From positions 2,728,001-2,792,000 of the forward strand of contig OY725497.1 in the NCBI GenBank assembly GCA_963281255.1: a stretch of DNA of 64,000 nt, in the 5' to 3' direction. Origin of the DNA: Aphrocallistes beatrix (taxonomy: Eukaryota; Porifera; Hexactinellida; Sceptrulophora; Aphrocallistidae). Of this stretch, positions 1-12,679 are shown piece after piece. Below the pieces are notes generated by a model that searched no databases, was not told the origin of the DNA, and was given only the letters and a program-made list of their open reading frames with translations. The first letter of the stretch is position 1, and the number at the start of each line of letters is the position of its first letter. The position numbers and the translations under genes are program-made.

Positions 1-715
1 CAATCATTCAGCACATATTATTAACTTAGAGCACTAATTATTAAACATAAAGGTACAAAAATATGATTGTATTAGAAATAATCTGAATTGAGATGTTATC
101 ATATTAGTTTGAATCATTTGATGTTGCAATGGTATCTTAGCTCTGAGCCATTAAGAGATATATGTAACATCCTAGTACTTCCACCAACTAATGATCTAAT
201 GAATGAGATGAAGTTCATCATTACAACCTTCTAGTAAAATAAGATCAGGTTAATGGAAATTAGAGACTATTTTGGTCTCAAAAAGGTTTAGAAATGCTTT
301 AAGAGTCAAATTAAGATTGTAATTCAATAATGTGGTTTATTTTAATTAGTATCAACCCTTCATTCAAGTGCTGTGATATCAACGGTAGCAACATTTCCTA
401 TTACCGCGAGAAACGCGACACGTGAAGCAACAAAAATGGATGTAAAGAATTCACAGATTTTTAGGAAGTCAGTAGAGTTCAGAGGTTCGGCACGACTTCC
501 CGTCTGCTGTTCCGAGCAGACATAAATTTAATTTAGGCTAGCATAAGACTTATTCGTAGTTACTAAGTTTAGTTTCCACAATGTTATTATTGTAAATTTC
601 AGGGTACAAAGTATTACGAACTTCAGTGAACTCGCAATTGCAACTTATGCTGAAAAACAAGATTTTTCAGGTGATAGATGAACTTAATAGAAATGTAACA
701 ACAAAGCAATCGAAC
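1..715. other. No exon recognised; kinesin intron or 3' flank
   Basis: This stretch lies 3' of the last recognised kinesin exon on the minus strand. The exon at 716 ends in a splice donor, so the gene continues to the left. I see no further exon here on either strand. The short open frame opposite the kinesin exon is an antisense shadow. Confidence 0.5.
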
Positions 716-3700
716 CTGTGTATCCATCAGCTCGTCGTACAAATGCTTATAGACTTCAGCCTGTTTTTTCTGCTCATCCAACTCGTTTCTAGCTCCGTCA
801 AGCTCCTTCTTCATCAGGGCGGTTTGCTCTTCCACCATTTCCTTGGCAATCTGCTCTCCTTGCATCCTTACCAACTCGTCCTGTGCATAACCATAGTCGC
901 ATGTGGTCATCATGGAGACCATGGAGGAGGGGGTGGAGGAACGCTCTCCCTCGTTGTTTGAGAAGTAGTCGCTAGAGGGAGAGGAGGGCCTGTAGTAGGG
1001 ATCCAGCATATCTTCGGGTTGATGATTGGGATTCCAGTTGCCAGTTGAGGAACCATGAGATCTGCGCGATTTCTGTACATTTTTCTGATTCAAAGTATAA
1101 TCTGCCTTTGCGCTAGAATCCAAGAAAGTAAGCACTGAAGAACGGTGCTTCTTGGCTTCCTAAAAGAAATAACAATTAAAATGTATATTTCTGAATAAGC
1201 AAGTACTATACTTGGAAAGTATGGCACTTAGTTACCATCACAAACCTCAGGATTGTTAAATCTGAATACGTGGTGTACCCCCAGTATCACACGGGATCCC
1301 TGTTTCAGCTCAGTTGACTCCCCTATTCGATTTCCATTCACAAAGGTGTTAGATCCAGGTTGTGGTACCAGACGAACTTTGGACTTCACATTCTCGAAAT
1401 GGCAATGTTCAGGAAGAATGTAATTTCCGTGGAGATTTATGTCGCATTTTTCACTCCGTCCAACGCTGGTAATTCCCTCCTTGAGGTAGTAAATGAGACA
1501 TTCGCTCATGAGAGGATCTTCATTCAGGTTCACAAGGTGAGGCGTGTTCTTCGGAGAGAACACTCCCTTCACTGTCTCGATCCCGTCTTCCCCCACGCTT
1601 AGAGCAATCCCCAAGTTATGCATGTAGTTATCTGTCTCGGTCTTGTGTTTTTCTGCCTAACGAATGAAGGAAAAGTTCAAATAAAAAATAGAATATGTGT
1701 ATCCAGAATGTGCAACTAAGTATTACTTACCTCATCGAGCTTATCCTTCCAATCCTTCGTCAGTTCATCCATCAGCTTCTGAGACTCCTTTATTTGTTCG
1801 GCCGCTGCTTCTGCTGAGATACTAACACTAGGACTCCGTACCATGTTAGATTGGATCTGTGTCAAATTTTCTTCTTCTTTCTCAATTTCTTCAGTTGAGT
1901 CCTCTTTCTTTGGGATTCCATCTGAAATAGACACGTTTGGGTTCTTCGGTGTAGACGCAGGGGTCATGCCCTTTCCTCCTTTCGCAACAGAGCCAGGTGG
2001 TCTCGATATATCAAGTCCGAGACTCTTGACCTAGACAAATAAAACGTAATTATACGTATATGAATCAGAAATAATCCTACTAACCAAAGATATACTTCCT
2101 TATTTTAAGACACAAGCAGAGAGATATCTGAAACTAGTCTATTCTTATCTCGCATTTGCATTAATCATCTTCTCCAATCGGAATGAGCAGGTTAGCTTCA
2201 GTTATTTACCTCATCGAAGAGGATGCATACAATACGTGTGTACTTAGTCACAAAACTGCACATCGATGTAGAAGATATGAAATACTGTGTGCAATACGTT
2301 AAATAATACAAGTTAGGGGTGAAGCAGCTAGGGAGGGACAAGTTCTTGTTGATATTCACACAGAGTAGTTCTAATAGTAGAATAACTAGATCTATATTCT
2401 GCAGTCTGAGTCACTTGACGCCACGCAGTTGAACTTGCCTTCAAGAATACTGTAGATTCCACATACTATGAGTAATTCTAATCACGACGCTCTCATTAAC
2501 TGTTTTACACTTTCCTTTCTAGGAAAGGCAATCAACTCTTTTACGAGAGGATTCATCTAGCATATTGTCGAAATGAATCTATTGATCAAATGCAATTTGC
2601 ATTTCTATGTTTCAATAGTATGCAGCGCTGTGAGATATAGAGAGTATCCTAATCTCGTCTCGAAATGTGTCAGAAAGCAACAGAATAGAATATTGAGATG
2701 ATACGTAAATAGTTGGAACCAGGGGCGGCGCCAGCCTCAAAACCCTGGTGGGGCGAAGCGTGGGCGGGCCGATTTCCGATGGGGCGAATCAATTTCCCTT
2801 TGTTTATCAAAATCGCTGAGACACTTGAAATTCCCGTAATTATTCAACATTTTTTATATAAATTTTAGTCATACGCTCATACCCACATAAATTTTATAAG
2901 TTATCCTTACAAGTTACTTAGAATGCAAATTACAATGGTGTGTGCATAGAAAACAGTAAGCGCCGTGTACGGATAAAGATACCTCGTGGCATATGCGACA
3001 TGCGGATCTGATTGCATGTTCATCAGGCATGTTCGTCTGCATGAACATGCAAGACATGAAATATTGCGCAGTATTTTCAAGGAGATGAACATACAGTCAG
3101 TTTCGCAATTACATCCCGACATTTCTGTCATGTGAGTAGCTGTAGCAATTAATCAGGGACATTACAGCATCGTACCGGTGTATACATACATAATATCAGA
3201 ATTTTTGACTAAAAATTAAAAATTAAATTAAAAATAAATAAATCTCGCCCCACCTCTGGTGGGGCGGTCGCCCTACCGCGCCATACCCTGTCGTCGCCAC
3301 TGGTTGGAATACATACTTAGGTATTGAAAGCTCCCGAATGGTAGGTCTAGCCTGAGTGTGAGTATGAATAAACAATATTCAAATTCGTGATCGACTAACC
3401 TTTTCGACGAGATCTTCCTGAATAATGATCTGCCTCAGCTTTAGGATCTCCTCCTTGAGTAGCCGGATCATGCGGGCATTGGGGTCCTCATTCACCATCG
3501 CCTTACAAACGATCTGTTTCGCTCTGTCTGCGAACCTGAGCGTACTGAGAGTTTCCTCGTAATTAATATCTGCCGGACTTAGCGCAGCTACCATCGAAGT
3601 CTTGCTGTTCCCACCCAGACTCTCCTTCAGGATGTAGGTCAAGACGGAGTCCCTGAATGGGGGCTTCTCCGCTCCTTTCTTGCCTAAGTCAGCCAGTGCG

Positions 3701-4691
3701 TGTATAACTCTCCCAAGTGTGGTGAGAGATTTATTAATTTCCGCGCCTTCTTTCAGTCGATCTCCAGTGGCGCCTGTGCTATCCGCTCTCTCACTCCCCG
3801 CCAGGTCTACAAGGCTGATCTTTGAAACCTAAAAAATTGAAGAATCAATATAATCCTAAATGGAAGAAAAGGGTTTTTAGAAGTGATTTTCTACCTTCTC
3901 GCCCCACATTGAGGAACTATCGTCTTTCTCACTTTGTGAAAATATCAATGTGAATACAGCGTGACTCCGGCTGCTCACTGCGTTCATGTCAGTCGCAGCC
4001 ACAGTCCGAGTCTTGTTCCCCAACTCCATGAGGTCGTTAATCTGTTTGTAATCAATTACTGGTAACTTCAGGAGGCCCTCCACGTAAGGGCCGAGTGCGG
4101 GATGCTCTCGAACTTTCAAATTTCCTTTGTTCTTCGGATTCAACAAGTCTTTCACTTTTTCACAGTAAATCTCGAAATAACTGACCTAAATACATTTGTG
4201 AGTATGGTTATATAGAAAAAATGCATTACATAAATTAATGGAATTATATAAAATTAAATTGATCATAATCTAACCTCGACTTTAAATTTCTTTTCTTCAT
4301 TAGTTAAGAATACAATTTTATCAAACAGCTCCTCACAAGTTCGCGGGATGATACCACGCTGATCATGACCGGGAGCTCCTAACATCGTGTACGATTTCCC
4401 AGAACCAGTCTGGCCATAGGCGAAAATGCAAGTGTTATACCCGTCGAAGGCATGTCCTAACATGTCCCTCCCTAAGTCCGTCTGCACCATATCCTGATTA
4501 GCATACTGGGGCTCAGAGGAGTCCATACTCCAGTAGGAGTAGTCGAAAGTAAATGTCCTCGTGTCCTTCTTGTCCCTGGGATTGGTGATTCCTGTCGATT
4601 TACCTTTCATCTGTATCACATTGAAAGAATTGTTCTCCTTTTCTCGGGAATTGAAAGGGCGAACCCTAACGGCGATCTTCACACCGCTCAT
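716..4691 (-). CDS. Kinesin-3 family motor (KIF1/KIF28-like), partial, at least 6 exons
   Basis: This is a microtubule plus-end motor of the kinesin-3 (Unc-104/KIF1) class. Exons read 4691-4275, 4185-3895, 3828-3400, 2030-1731, 1656-1246 and 1159-716, all with GT-AG borders. The frame is continuous through every junction. Exon 1 has the [16 protein letters not shown] start and the P-loop [11 protein letters not shown]. Exon 2 has the switch I region (NAVSSRSHA). Exon 3 has switch II ([10 protein letters not shown]) and the neck. Exon 5 encodes an FHA domain (phosphopeptide binding) with GRSEKCDI and FVNG. Exon 6 is a serine-rich linker followed by a coiled coil. I take the ATG at 4691, because the codon upstream in frame is TTG. 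The 3' end ends in a donor, so tail exons lie outside the window. Four introns are 66-89 bp; the fifth (2031-3399) is 1.37 kb and swollen by a MITE. KIF1 versus KIF28 is not decided. Confidence 0.93.
2720..3302. mobile_element. hAT-type MITE in kinesin intron
   Basis: The ends are CAGGGGCGGCGCCAG and, on the other strand, CAGTGGCGACGACAG. They are flanked by GTTGGAAC (2712-2719) and GTTGGAAT (3303-3310), an 8-bp target duplication with one difference. The element is 583 bp, has no credible coding frame, and sits inside kinesin intron 4. It is related in its ends to the 51743 element. Confidence 0.8.
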
Positions 4692-6463
4692 TGACAATGA
4701 GTTCCTAATAAGTACGTGTTATTGAGAGTTGTGAGTGAAACAGCATAAATTTCGGGTAGCAATAAACAGCAGATGATATGATTATCCAGAAGAGATTTGA
4801 TTGTCGTTTAGATTAATTGGAAATAAACAATATGCTGTAGCTATTTATACAATTAGTTTTCAGCTAATATATAGCCATACACTTGGTAGATAATGCAGCC
4901 CATTATATGACATACAAGTACATAAAGCCTATAAGAAATTTCAAAAGCAATGTCGGGCACTGCACAATGATAAATAGCAACAATGGCCTTGAACGTCTCA
5001 GATATCCTGATATATCTTGTGCCAACCAATTACAGAGAATGTATGAAAGTAGGGTTGAAATGGGAAATATTAATTCCATGTTTGCATGATTAAATAAATA
5101 TGGCTGCATATTGTGTATCTAGGGTGAAAGCATAATAACATTACTTTATTAATGATAAAATACGATTGAGCTGATTAGCTCAAGAGTCATCAATAACGTT
5201 AATTATAAAATATAATCTCCATATGTAACATATAACGAGTGTCACCAAACAAGAATAGTAATTATATACGCATTGGTTTTAGATTCTGTGGTTGCTTCAT
5301 TACTGTACGTTGCTAAAATTTGCGAAACACCTGTTCGAGAACTATGAAATATGTACAGGTTGATCATACTGATACTTGGATACTACAAATTCGATGCTAT
5401 GCTTTGGTTCATTGAAATGCTAAAACTTGCGAGGATTGCAAGTACAGAGAGAGGAGTTCAAATTCGCTCGTTGATAATATAGTCAGTCAAGGAGTAATCG
5501 ACGAAAACCCGAAAAATATCTAAACAAGACCAAATATCAGTAAAGATAGTCAAAGGCATCCTTGAAAACATATCAAAAGTCCAAGAAAGTTCCAATTTCG
5601 AAAGACAAATTTTCTGTTAAAAATGACATCGTAGTATATCCAACAAAATATGTGGATTTTAATCTTAAAATCAATAAAAATGAGCTTTAACATCAATAAT
5701 AAAACTCAACAGTACATTTTCGAACTTCATACGTTTATTTTGACCCGATTCTGAAAATTATTTTTTTGAGAAATTTTCTTAAAAATATTCAATTTCGGCG
5801 ATTTTCTGCTTTTGGCAAGGGATATCTCATAATCCAAGGTTTTAGCTCAAATATTGTATTATAAAGCTATAGGAAACTGCTGTTTTTAATCGCTAAGGCT
5901 AAGCTCTATCACTTATAGTTTTAAAGTTATGGTATTTCAACGGACCGCTAAATGAGGATATTTTGTCCGTCTTACGTGATCATTGGGGTTATAACTTTTG
6001 AATGGATTGTTCGATTTAAAAAATATTCTCTTCTATGGATCTAGCGAGTTTTATTTGACATTGTATTAGCATAGAATATCTAAAATTGCTTGATATCACC
6101 AATTCTAAGTAATTCCAAAGAGAATTGTCTTCCGAAATTTGGATATTTTGGACTTTTGATATGTTTTCAGGAATGCCTTTAACTGGCCTTACTGATATTT
6201 TGGCCTTTTTCGGAATCTATTTTGGGTTTTAAACTTTTAATGCATTTTTGAGGATTGACCCTGACCTGGACTAATATGAAATCGGTCATCATCCAGATTG
6301 TGAACCCCCTGGTATATAAATCTATAAACTTTATTTGCTTTACTTTATAATTGGGGAGGGGGGGTAAAATTTTACGCAGATGTCGTGAAAGATGCCCCTC
6401 TCGTGAAAAAAACAAGCCTCACCATGGATATTTTGATTATCATACATTCTATCCCGCTATTAA
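4692..6463. repeat. Intergenic; imperfect inverted arms about 5515-5600 and 6138-6205
   Basis: There is no gene here. The sequence around AGGCATCCTTGAAAACATAT (about 5555) returns inverted around 6155 (ATGTTTTCAGGAATGCC). This suggests an old fold-back element of roughly 0.7 kb. At about 6350-6440 there is a degraded match to the element at 44121-44526 (GTGAAAAA/CCATGGATATT words). Confidence 0.5.
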
Positions 6464-7445
6464 TCCTTACTATTAAAACTCGATTAATGTGTGTATATAG
6501 TATATGTAACGAATTGATTAAAGAAACTACCAGCCACAGATGGCTATGATTCCACTAAGTTCTGACCTGAGACGAATATGTCGATTCATCATGGAATTAT
6601 GACGTCATTGTCACCTTTCCCATAATTAGAAATTTCAGTGTTTCGACTATAACTCAAGCCATTTTAGGTGATAGATGGCTGAAATCTTAATAGAATGTGC
6701 ATAGGCGTAGGAGTAGGTGCGGCAGGTCCGACTTTGGCCGGACCACTTTTTTGGGCAAGGATCAGATGGTCCGGCTTTTGGCCGGACTTCTTTTTTAGCC
6801 GGTCCGGCGGGTCCGGTTTTTGGCCGGACCATGAATTTTCCTATTTGCTGACTTATTAGTTTGTGCTATTGCATTCCAATGTATGTATATCTTTTGTCTG
6901 ACCTTATTTATCAAGTTTGCTAGCTGAATTATCTCTCTCAATGGCATCTAATAAATTTTGTAGTAGCGAACACCGAATGGATATTTTTGGTACATTTTCA
7001 AGTCAAGACATGTAACTTAGTATTTATATAATCAATACTGTAATGTGATTATTTCTCTAATATTATAAATTTTATTTTTATTGGACAAATGATATAGCAA
7101 AATTCCGAGTCCAACTCATGGTTTACATGTTTTTAGCCGGACCACTTTTTGAGTCAGTGCTACGCCACTGAATGTGTATATTAATATATCACAAATACGA
7201 TACAACTCTCATTAAAAAATGATGACTCATCACTCTGTTATGACGTCGTCATTAGGGGATTTTTTAAAATTGCCAAATTTCGTGATTTTTCGAGTGATAT
7301 CGATTATAACAGTAAGACAGACGCATTTAGAGCGGTTATCTACCCTATAATTAATCAATGTGAGTTTAGGCGCCCAAAGGGCGCCTCCGTCGGACACAGT
7401 ATCCGCTAGCCGCGCAGTGCAAGAATGCGAAGCGCGCTTGTTAGA
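6464..7445 (+). mobile_element. MITE, TCCTTACT family, with a nested insert
   Basis: It begins with the family terminus TCCTTACTATTAAAACTCGA and ends in the family's GC-rich tail (GCGAAGCGCGCTTGT), like the copy at 43362-43905. A second element, about 6700-7170, interrupts it. That insert has CATAGGCGTAG and CTACGCCACTG ends, several GGTCCGGCC-like words inside, and a 6-7 bp AATGTG flank repeat. Confidence 0.75.
6700..7170. mobile_element. Nested MITE-like insert
   Basis: The ends are CATAGGCGTAG and CTACGCCACTG, flanked by AATGTG at 6694-6699 and 7171-7176. The inside holds repeated AGCCGGACCA/GGCCGGACC words and no gene. Confidence 0.6.
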
Positions 7446-7772
7446 TACAATGTAAAAACGTAAATCATTGAATAATATACTTTCTCAACCATCCTGGGAT
7501 TTTACTTTTTATCCAGTGATTTTCGTCAAATTATGTACCCACCAATCGCTTAAGTGTAATCAAGATGGCAAATATGAATAACTTAACATTAAGGGATTAA
7601 TTTAATAGATATCAAAAAGCACACTTTTGGACGAAAATGGTGTTGAAGTTTGTAGTTCTATATCAAAGAGACTCAAAAGACCCCTTTGAGGGATTTTTTA
7701 CCCAAAAATCCCGTTTGGTTCAGTTGAAGTAGATCTTTTACAGAATTCCCAATCTCGAATAGTACTTGTAAC

Positions 7773-8061
7773 CATAGGCGTCGTAAACTTTATTTCCTAC
7801 CCTTGAACTGCCCGGCCTCAATAATCCAGGGTCGTTCAGTCAGTTAATCGGGCCGTATCTCCAGCTGATCCAGTGTTACCGTCAGCCAAATGGGCCGTGA
7901 ACCCTTGATCTACATGAGGAATTAGTAACAGCCAATTACCAGTACATAATAGCACTAAGCTTTTTACCGGGTAGCACCCGGCATTAGACCGGGTAGTACC
8001 CGGCATTCCCTCTGGGCCGCCCGGCCATTGCCGGGTAGCCGGGTGGGTTACGACGCCTATG
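7773..8061. mobile_element. MITE with 8-bp TSD
   Basis: Terminal inverted repeats CATAGGCGTCGTAA and TTACGACGCCTATG are flanked by CTTGTAAC at 7765-7772 and 8062-8069, an exact 8-bp target duplication as in hAT elements. There are tandem ACCGGGTAGNACCCGGCATT words inside. Confidence 0.8.
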
Positions 8062-8236
8062 CTTGTAACTAGGGTATTAGGATCGCACGATCATTGATCG
8101 CGATCCTATTTTGACGATCGAATGAGAATCGGCGATCTTTATTTTTTGCAATGATCGGATGGAAGATCGCGATCCTTTTCACCCCGATCATTTTTGGAAA
8201 TGTGTATTGTCTTCTCTCCTGACTTCATTAATTTAA

Positions 8237-8397
8237 CAAGCCCGCTTCGCTTGCTTGCGCTGCACGGCTGGCGGACACTTTGTGTACGCCGGAGGCTCCC
8301 TTCGGTCGCCTGAGGTCACATTGATTAATTATAAGGGAGATAAGATCTCTAAATATGTCTGACTTCCTGCTAAAATCGATACCACTCGAAAAATCAT

Positions 8398-8463
<66 letters not shown>

Positions 8464-8474
8464 AATAGTAAGGA
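8237..8474 (-). mobile_element. TCCTTACT-family MITE, short copy
   Basis: On the plus strand it starts with the family tail (CGCTTCGCTTGCTTGCGCTG) and ends TTTTAATAGTAAGGA. The central part is replaced by a CA microsatellite. Confidence 0.75.
8399..8458. repeat. (CA)n microsatellite
   Basis: About 29 uninterrupted CA units. The open frame of Cys-Val codons on the other strand is an artefact. Confidence 0.97.
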
Positions 8475-8925
8475 TATACTTTTCAAAGGTGTTAACAATT
8501 GTCTTTTTCCAGTACTAAAAAACCATTACGCATTCTGATAGCTAAGTTTAATTAGTATTTCGAATTTTAGTTTCGATAAAAACTGTGTCAAGTAACACAA
8601 ACGATCGGAAAAATGATCGAAATCGGGATCGCGATCCTTTTTGAAATTTGACTTTATCGCAATTCCAAAGTCATCTTCAAAAAGAGACAATTCTACGTGT
8701 TTCAAAGAGAGTTTTTGAAAATTTTGAATACGTTTTAAGTTATGTTGGTTGGAAGGATTTGAGGAAATTTTAACAAAATTCTACTTCAATGTTATTGAAC
8801 CAAGAGGGCTTTTAGGTGAATTCTAATAGCTCGCAAAGGAGTCTTTTGAAGTTTTTGGCACAAAAGTGCAAATTTCAACATCATTTTGGTCCAAAAGTGT
8901 GTTTTTTGGGCTTTAAATTGGCTCC

Positions 8926-10294
8926 GGCGTAATTTAGCCTTAACTGACCACTGTATTAGTATTTTGAGCAGAGGGTGGAGCGCACTCCTTTTTTATGCTC
9001 CTTTAATATCAAACTTCCAACATATTTTCTTCGATTTTAATTATATGGTTGTTAAATAGTATTAAAATTCATATCCGCAAACCACAAAATGCTTACTTCA
9101 CTACCGGTGTAGTTGGTCCGAGTTCAACCGGAAACAAGTCTTTTTAGTCATTTTAGGACAATTAATTATTAATTAATACATCTATTTCGTTCATTTTCTG
9201 ACTATTGTGGTTAAAATGTTATCAACCCAGATGATTTGAAAATTTCTAGCTCAAATCAGGCCAAATCAAGAACCGACCTTATGAAAAGCTGCAAATAGTG
9301 TCTATAGAATCGCTCCATTATTACTTCACCCCCAATTAAAGTGGTCAATTTAATGAGAAAATAATTTCTGAAATGTTTACTCCCTATTCCCCACTTATAT
9401 ACGTAGGTTCATTTGTATGCAAACGAATAAAGATGGCACAAAATTTCCCCACATAAAGAGGTCTCCATATATATACGTAGAGGTTCTACTATATTCGACA
9501 TTCTAACATTTAAATAAATTAGGGAGTCAGGGTTGGGTTCAAGTTCTTTTAAAAGTACTTTAGTACAATACTCTCAAATTTTTCAAGTACAAATACAAAA
9601 GCAAAATAGAGGTAAAATATAAGGTACTTTTTGAAGTGATCTTCGAGGTACATACGTGTATAGGTATATAAATATATTATAATTAGTACAATACACTCTA
9701 AAAATTTCGACTTTAGAATATCACATTAAATGGGCATTTTGGGTAAAAAAGCCTCTCATTGGCCTTTTGGGTGTTTTTAGTCTAGAATTACTAAATTCAA
9801 AATGGTTTTCCCCCAAAGTAGACTTTTTTCAATTTTCAAATATAGATCCTTGGAATAAGTTATAATTATGATAATATATAATATTAATATAAAGTGCCCA
9901 AGTAGTTAAGTACAATTGTATTTGAACCCAATGCTGTTGAGAATGCTACATGAGTGTACGTTGACTAAATTTTTCATGATATTCCTTCAAAATAGTAATC
10001 TCAAATTACGAAGAAATGAAATGAAATGATAGTAAATGAGATCATAAATCATCTTAATGAAGAAAATTGTTATCAATAATGAAATAAGGACCTCAACAGT
10101 TGTTGAAATAACATGAACTTTTGAAGCGTGATTCCTACAACTTCTTAGGTCACTAAAGATTAATTTTAATGAAATGTTTACACCATTCAATTTGCTTTTC
10201 AGCTGCTGATCATTGAACAAATCAATGGCGTGGCAAGTATGACCTTTTTTAATTCGCTTTGCTGGTAAGGTATAACCTGACTGTAAAACCTAAA
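8926..10294. other. Intergenic; possible element 9528-9936
   Basis: There is no gene. CAGGGTTGGGTTCAAGT at 9528 and its inverted counterpart GTATTTGAACCCAATGCTG ending at 9936 suggest a non-autonomous element of about 0.4 kb. I found no target duplication. Confidence 0.4.
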
Positions 10295-11200
10295 CCATAG
10301 CATTCTATACACTAAGGCAATGGTAATCCCTAATTTATTTGGACCAGGGATTGGTTAGTATCTTCAGACTTATTCACATCACTCACAAAATTTCTTCTCC
10401 TGTGCAAGATCATTGAAATTTATCATCGACATATATGAACAATATATACAAGTGCTTAAATCAGTATTCAAAATGTGTGTAATCATCATTATATTGTGCA
10501 ACAAGCTATAATCACGACGAATTTGTCATAATAACAATATTAATGTTTATTTAGCGTAGGAAATCTCAATTTGGACCAGTTGTAAAATATGTGGAAATTT
10601 TCATTAGAATATACAGATTCCTGCGTTGCCAAGGAAACGTAATCTGACCAACTTGGGTTATATCTCAATAACTGTAAGTGGTAAACACTAATAAATGATG
10701 TTATATGATAGGTAATAGGCGACTTCCTATTCACTAATAATATAATTTATTTGCCTAAATATTGTAGTTTTACAGTTATTGGTCAATATATTTTGATGAC
10801 ATATTGGCCTATAACTGTAAAACTATAAAATTTAGGCGAATAATTAGTGAATAGGAAGTTGCCCATTACCTATCATATGACATCATTTATTAATGTTATT
10901 GAGATATAACCCAAGTAAATAAACATTAATATTGTTATTATGACTGCGCAAAGCATGCAATAAAATTATTAAATTCGTCTTAATTATAGCTTGTTGCGCA
11001 ATATAATGATGGTTACACACATTTTGAATACTGATTTAAGCACTTGTATATATTGTTTATATATGTCGGTAATAAATTTAAATGATCTTGCACAGGAGAA
11101 GAAATTTTGTGAGTGATGTGAATAAGTCTGAAGATACTAACCAATCCCTGGTCCAAAGAAATTAGGGAATCCCATTGCTTTAGTGTATAGAATGCTATGC
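10295..11200. repeat. Long fold-back (inverted repeat) element
   Basis: The outer ends CATAGCATTCTATACACTAA (from 10295) and TTAGTGTATAGAATGCTATG (to 11200) are inverted copies. Homology runs inward to about 10770/10800 around a short loop. The left arm carries about 110 bp (10547-10660) that is absent from the right arm. No gene is present. Confidence 0.85.
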
Positions 11201-11719
11201 CTAAACATATACATATTGATCGGGGGGGATATATAGGTCATAATGTCATACTTGTTTTTTATAAAGTGGGACTATTGGTCAGCCTTTATCGACTATGAGA
11301 TTTAGTCATTAGGTATCAGGATACCTAGAATTGAGCTTAGATGAGTAGATTAGTTTCTTTTGCACACCCCATCGCATCATAGGCACCAACTCCGCCCCTG
11401 ATTATGAGAATAGATTTCCTACGGTAAGAGGCGGCGTATAGCAATGACCAATGTTCTGAATACTATATGGTTCACGATCATATAATTTAGTAGAAGACAT
11501 AATCAGGTATAAAAAGGATTGTTATTATGTATAAATGATGAAACATATTGAAGAGAGAGTATACAATACATTGTATAAAATTTTTAATCAATTAATACAT
11601 TTACTACTATGCATTGTACGATACAAAGGTACGACAAAACATTCGGCCTAGCTTCATAAGTGTTGTGCACTAATCCTGATATGGGATTCCAGATAAATTA
11701 CTAATTTCGAAATATTAAA
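11201..11719. other. Spacer, nothing recognised
   Basis: AT-rich spacer downstream of TOMM20. I see no gene or clear repeat. Confidence 0.5.
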
Positions 11720-12190
11720 TTAATCTAACGCAACGCTCTCATTTAGTCCTCTAGTATCCCCCACGGAGTGGCTAGTTTGAGCATTCAGTTGTTGGAACTG
11801 CTGCATAAACTCCAGGAATAGATCTGGGGGTAGAATCTGCCTGAATACACTTATCATCTTGAGAGGATCTGGCGCTAACTGCAAAACGTTAAGGAAGTGA
11901 TTAATGGAATTGTGTGTGTCGTTCTCCATTAGACTTGTCATGCCTTTCTCATATTCAGACTTGAGAAAGGTTTCCCTCACCACTGGATTAGAGAGATCAA
12001 TAACCATTTGCTGTTGCTGGGACGAGCTAGACTTTGTATCTTCTTGCTGCTTCAATCTTCTGTCTTTCAGTTTCTTTCTGTAATCTGGTGCTCGAGTTCT
12101 CTTATAATCAAAATAAATGCAATAACCAACAAAGGTGGAAGTTATAATCCCCAAACTGGAGAATAGTATCAATCGAAGCGTACTCGTCAT
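11720..12190 (-). CDS. TOMM20: Mitochondrial import receptor subunit TOM20
   Basis: 156 aa, one exon, ATG start. TOM20 is the outer-membrane receptor that binds presequences of mitochondrial precursors and hands them to the TOM channel. Residues 5-28 form the N-terminal membrane anchor, followed by the family signature GYCIYFDYKRTRAPDYRKKL. Then comes a basic, Gln-rich cytosolic linker and the TPR-like receptor domain (SEYEKGMTSLMENDTHNSIN). The conserved LPPDLFLEFMQQ helix follows, and an acidic/Ser C terminus. The length is close to the usual 145-150 residues. The absence of introns is not itself suspicious, because most neighbours are also intronless. Confidence 0.95.
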   Translation of the reverse strand: MTSTLRLILFSSLGIITSTFVGYCIYFDYKRTRAPDYRKKLKDRRLKQQEDTKSSSSQQQQMVIDLSNPVVRETFLKSEYEKGMTSLMENDTHNSINHFLNVLQLAPDPLKMISVFRQILPPDLFLEFMQQFQQLNAQTSHSVGDTRGLNESVALD

Positions 12191-12679
12191 TCAATCAATA
12201 TACTAGCTCTAGTGGCAAAATAATACAAAGCTAGGAAATTATCAAGTGAGCAGATGAGTAATGATTGTGTAATAACAAAAATTTAGGAAATGAGTTGTAA
12301 AGCATTCATGTAAAGTAATAAAATACAAGATATGATGCAACAAAAGAGCAAAAGAAGTTGAACCAGAAAATGCACAAAATCAAAATTCAAAGTCATGAGA
12401 TTATTATGTGGTAGTTTTTATTGGATAAGTTTTGGAAAACAACAAAAATGAAATATATAGTGACCTGTTGGTTTGAACTCAAGTAATTAAGTTAATTAAT
12501 TAATAAACAAAAGTTCTGTTTTGACACATCGCGCAACACAAAGTTGTTGATGCAACGAAAGGAGCAATCGTATCAAACGCGTGATTATTATGTGATTGTC
12601 GAGGCAAAATCCAGTGCATTAGCTAACCAACGAAACATCCCATTTTTGAAAATAAAATACTATAGGAATACGTAATACA
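12191..12679. other. Spacer between TOMM20 and focadhesin-like gene
   Basis: AT-rich, with no recognised coding sequence. It holds the TOMM20 5' flank and the 3' flank of the focadhesin-like gene. Confidence 0.5.

Larger units (their letters stand above)
7585..8925. repeat. Fold-back element with two later insertions
   Basis: The left arm (about 7610-7745, containing AGCACACTTTTGGACGAAAA) is matched by an inverted right arm (about 8785-8915, TTGGTCCAAAAGTGTGT). The interval holds a 289-bp element (7773-8061), a run of GATCGCGATC palindromes (8080-8190) and a TCCTTACT-family MITE (8237-8474). Confidence 0.6.

Noticed and set aside
8228..8455. Frame starting with a Cys-Val run
   Set aside because: Translation of a CA microsatellite.
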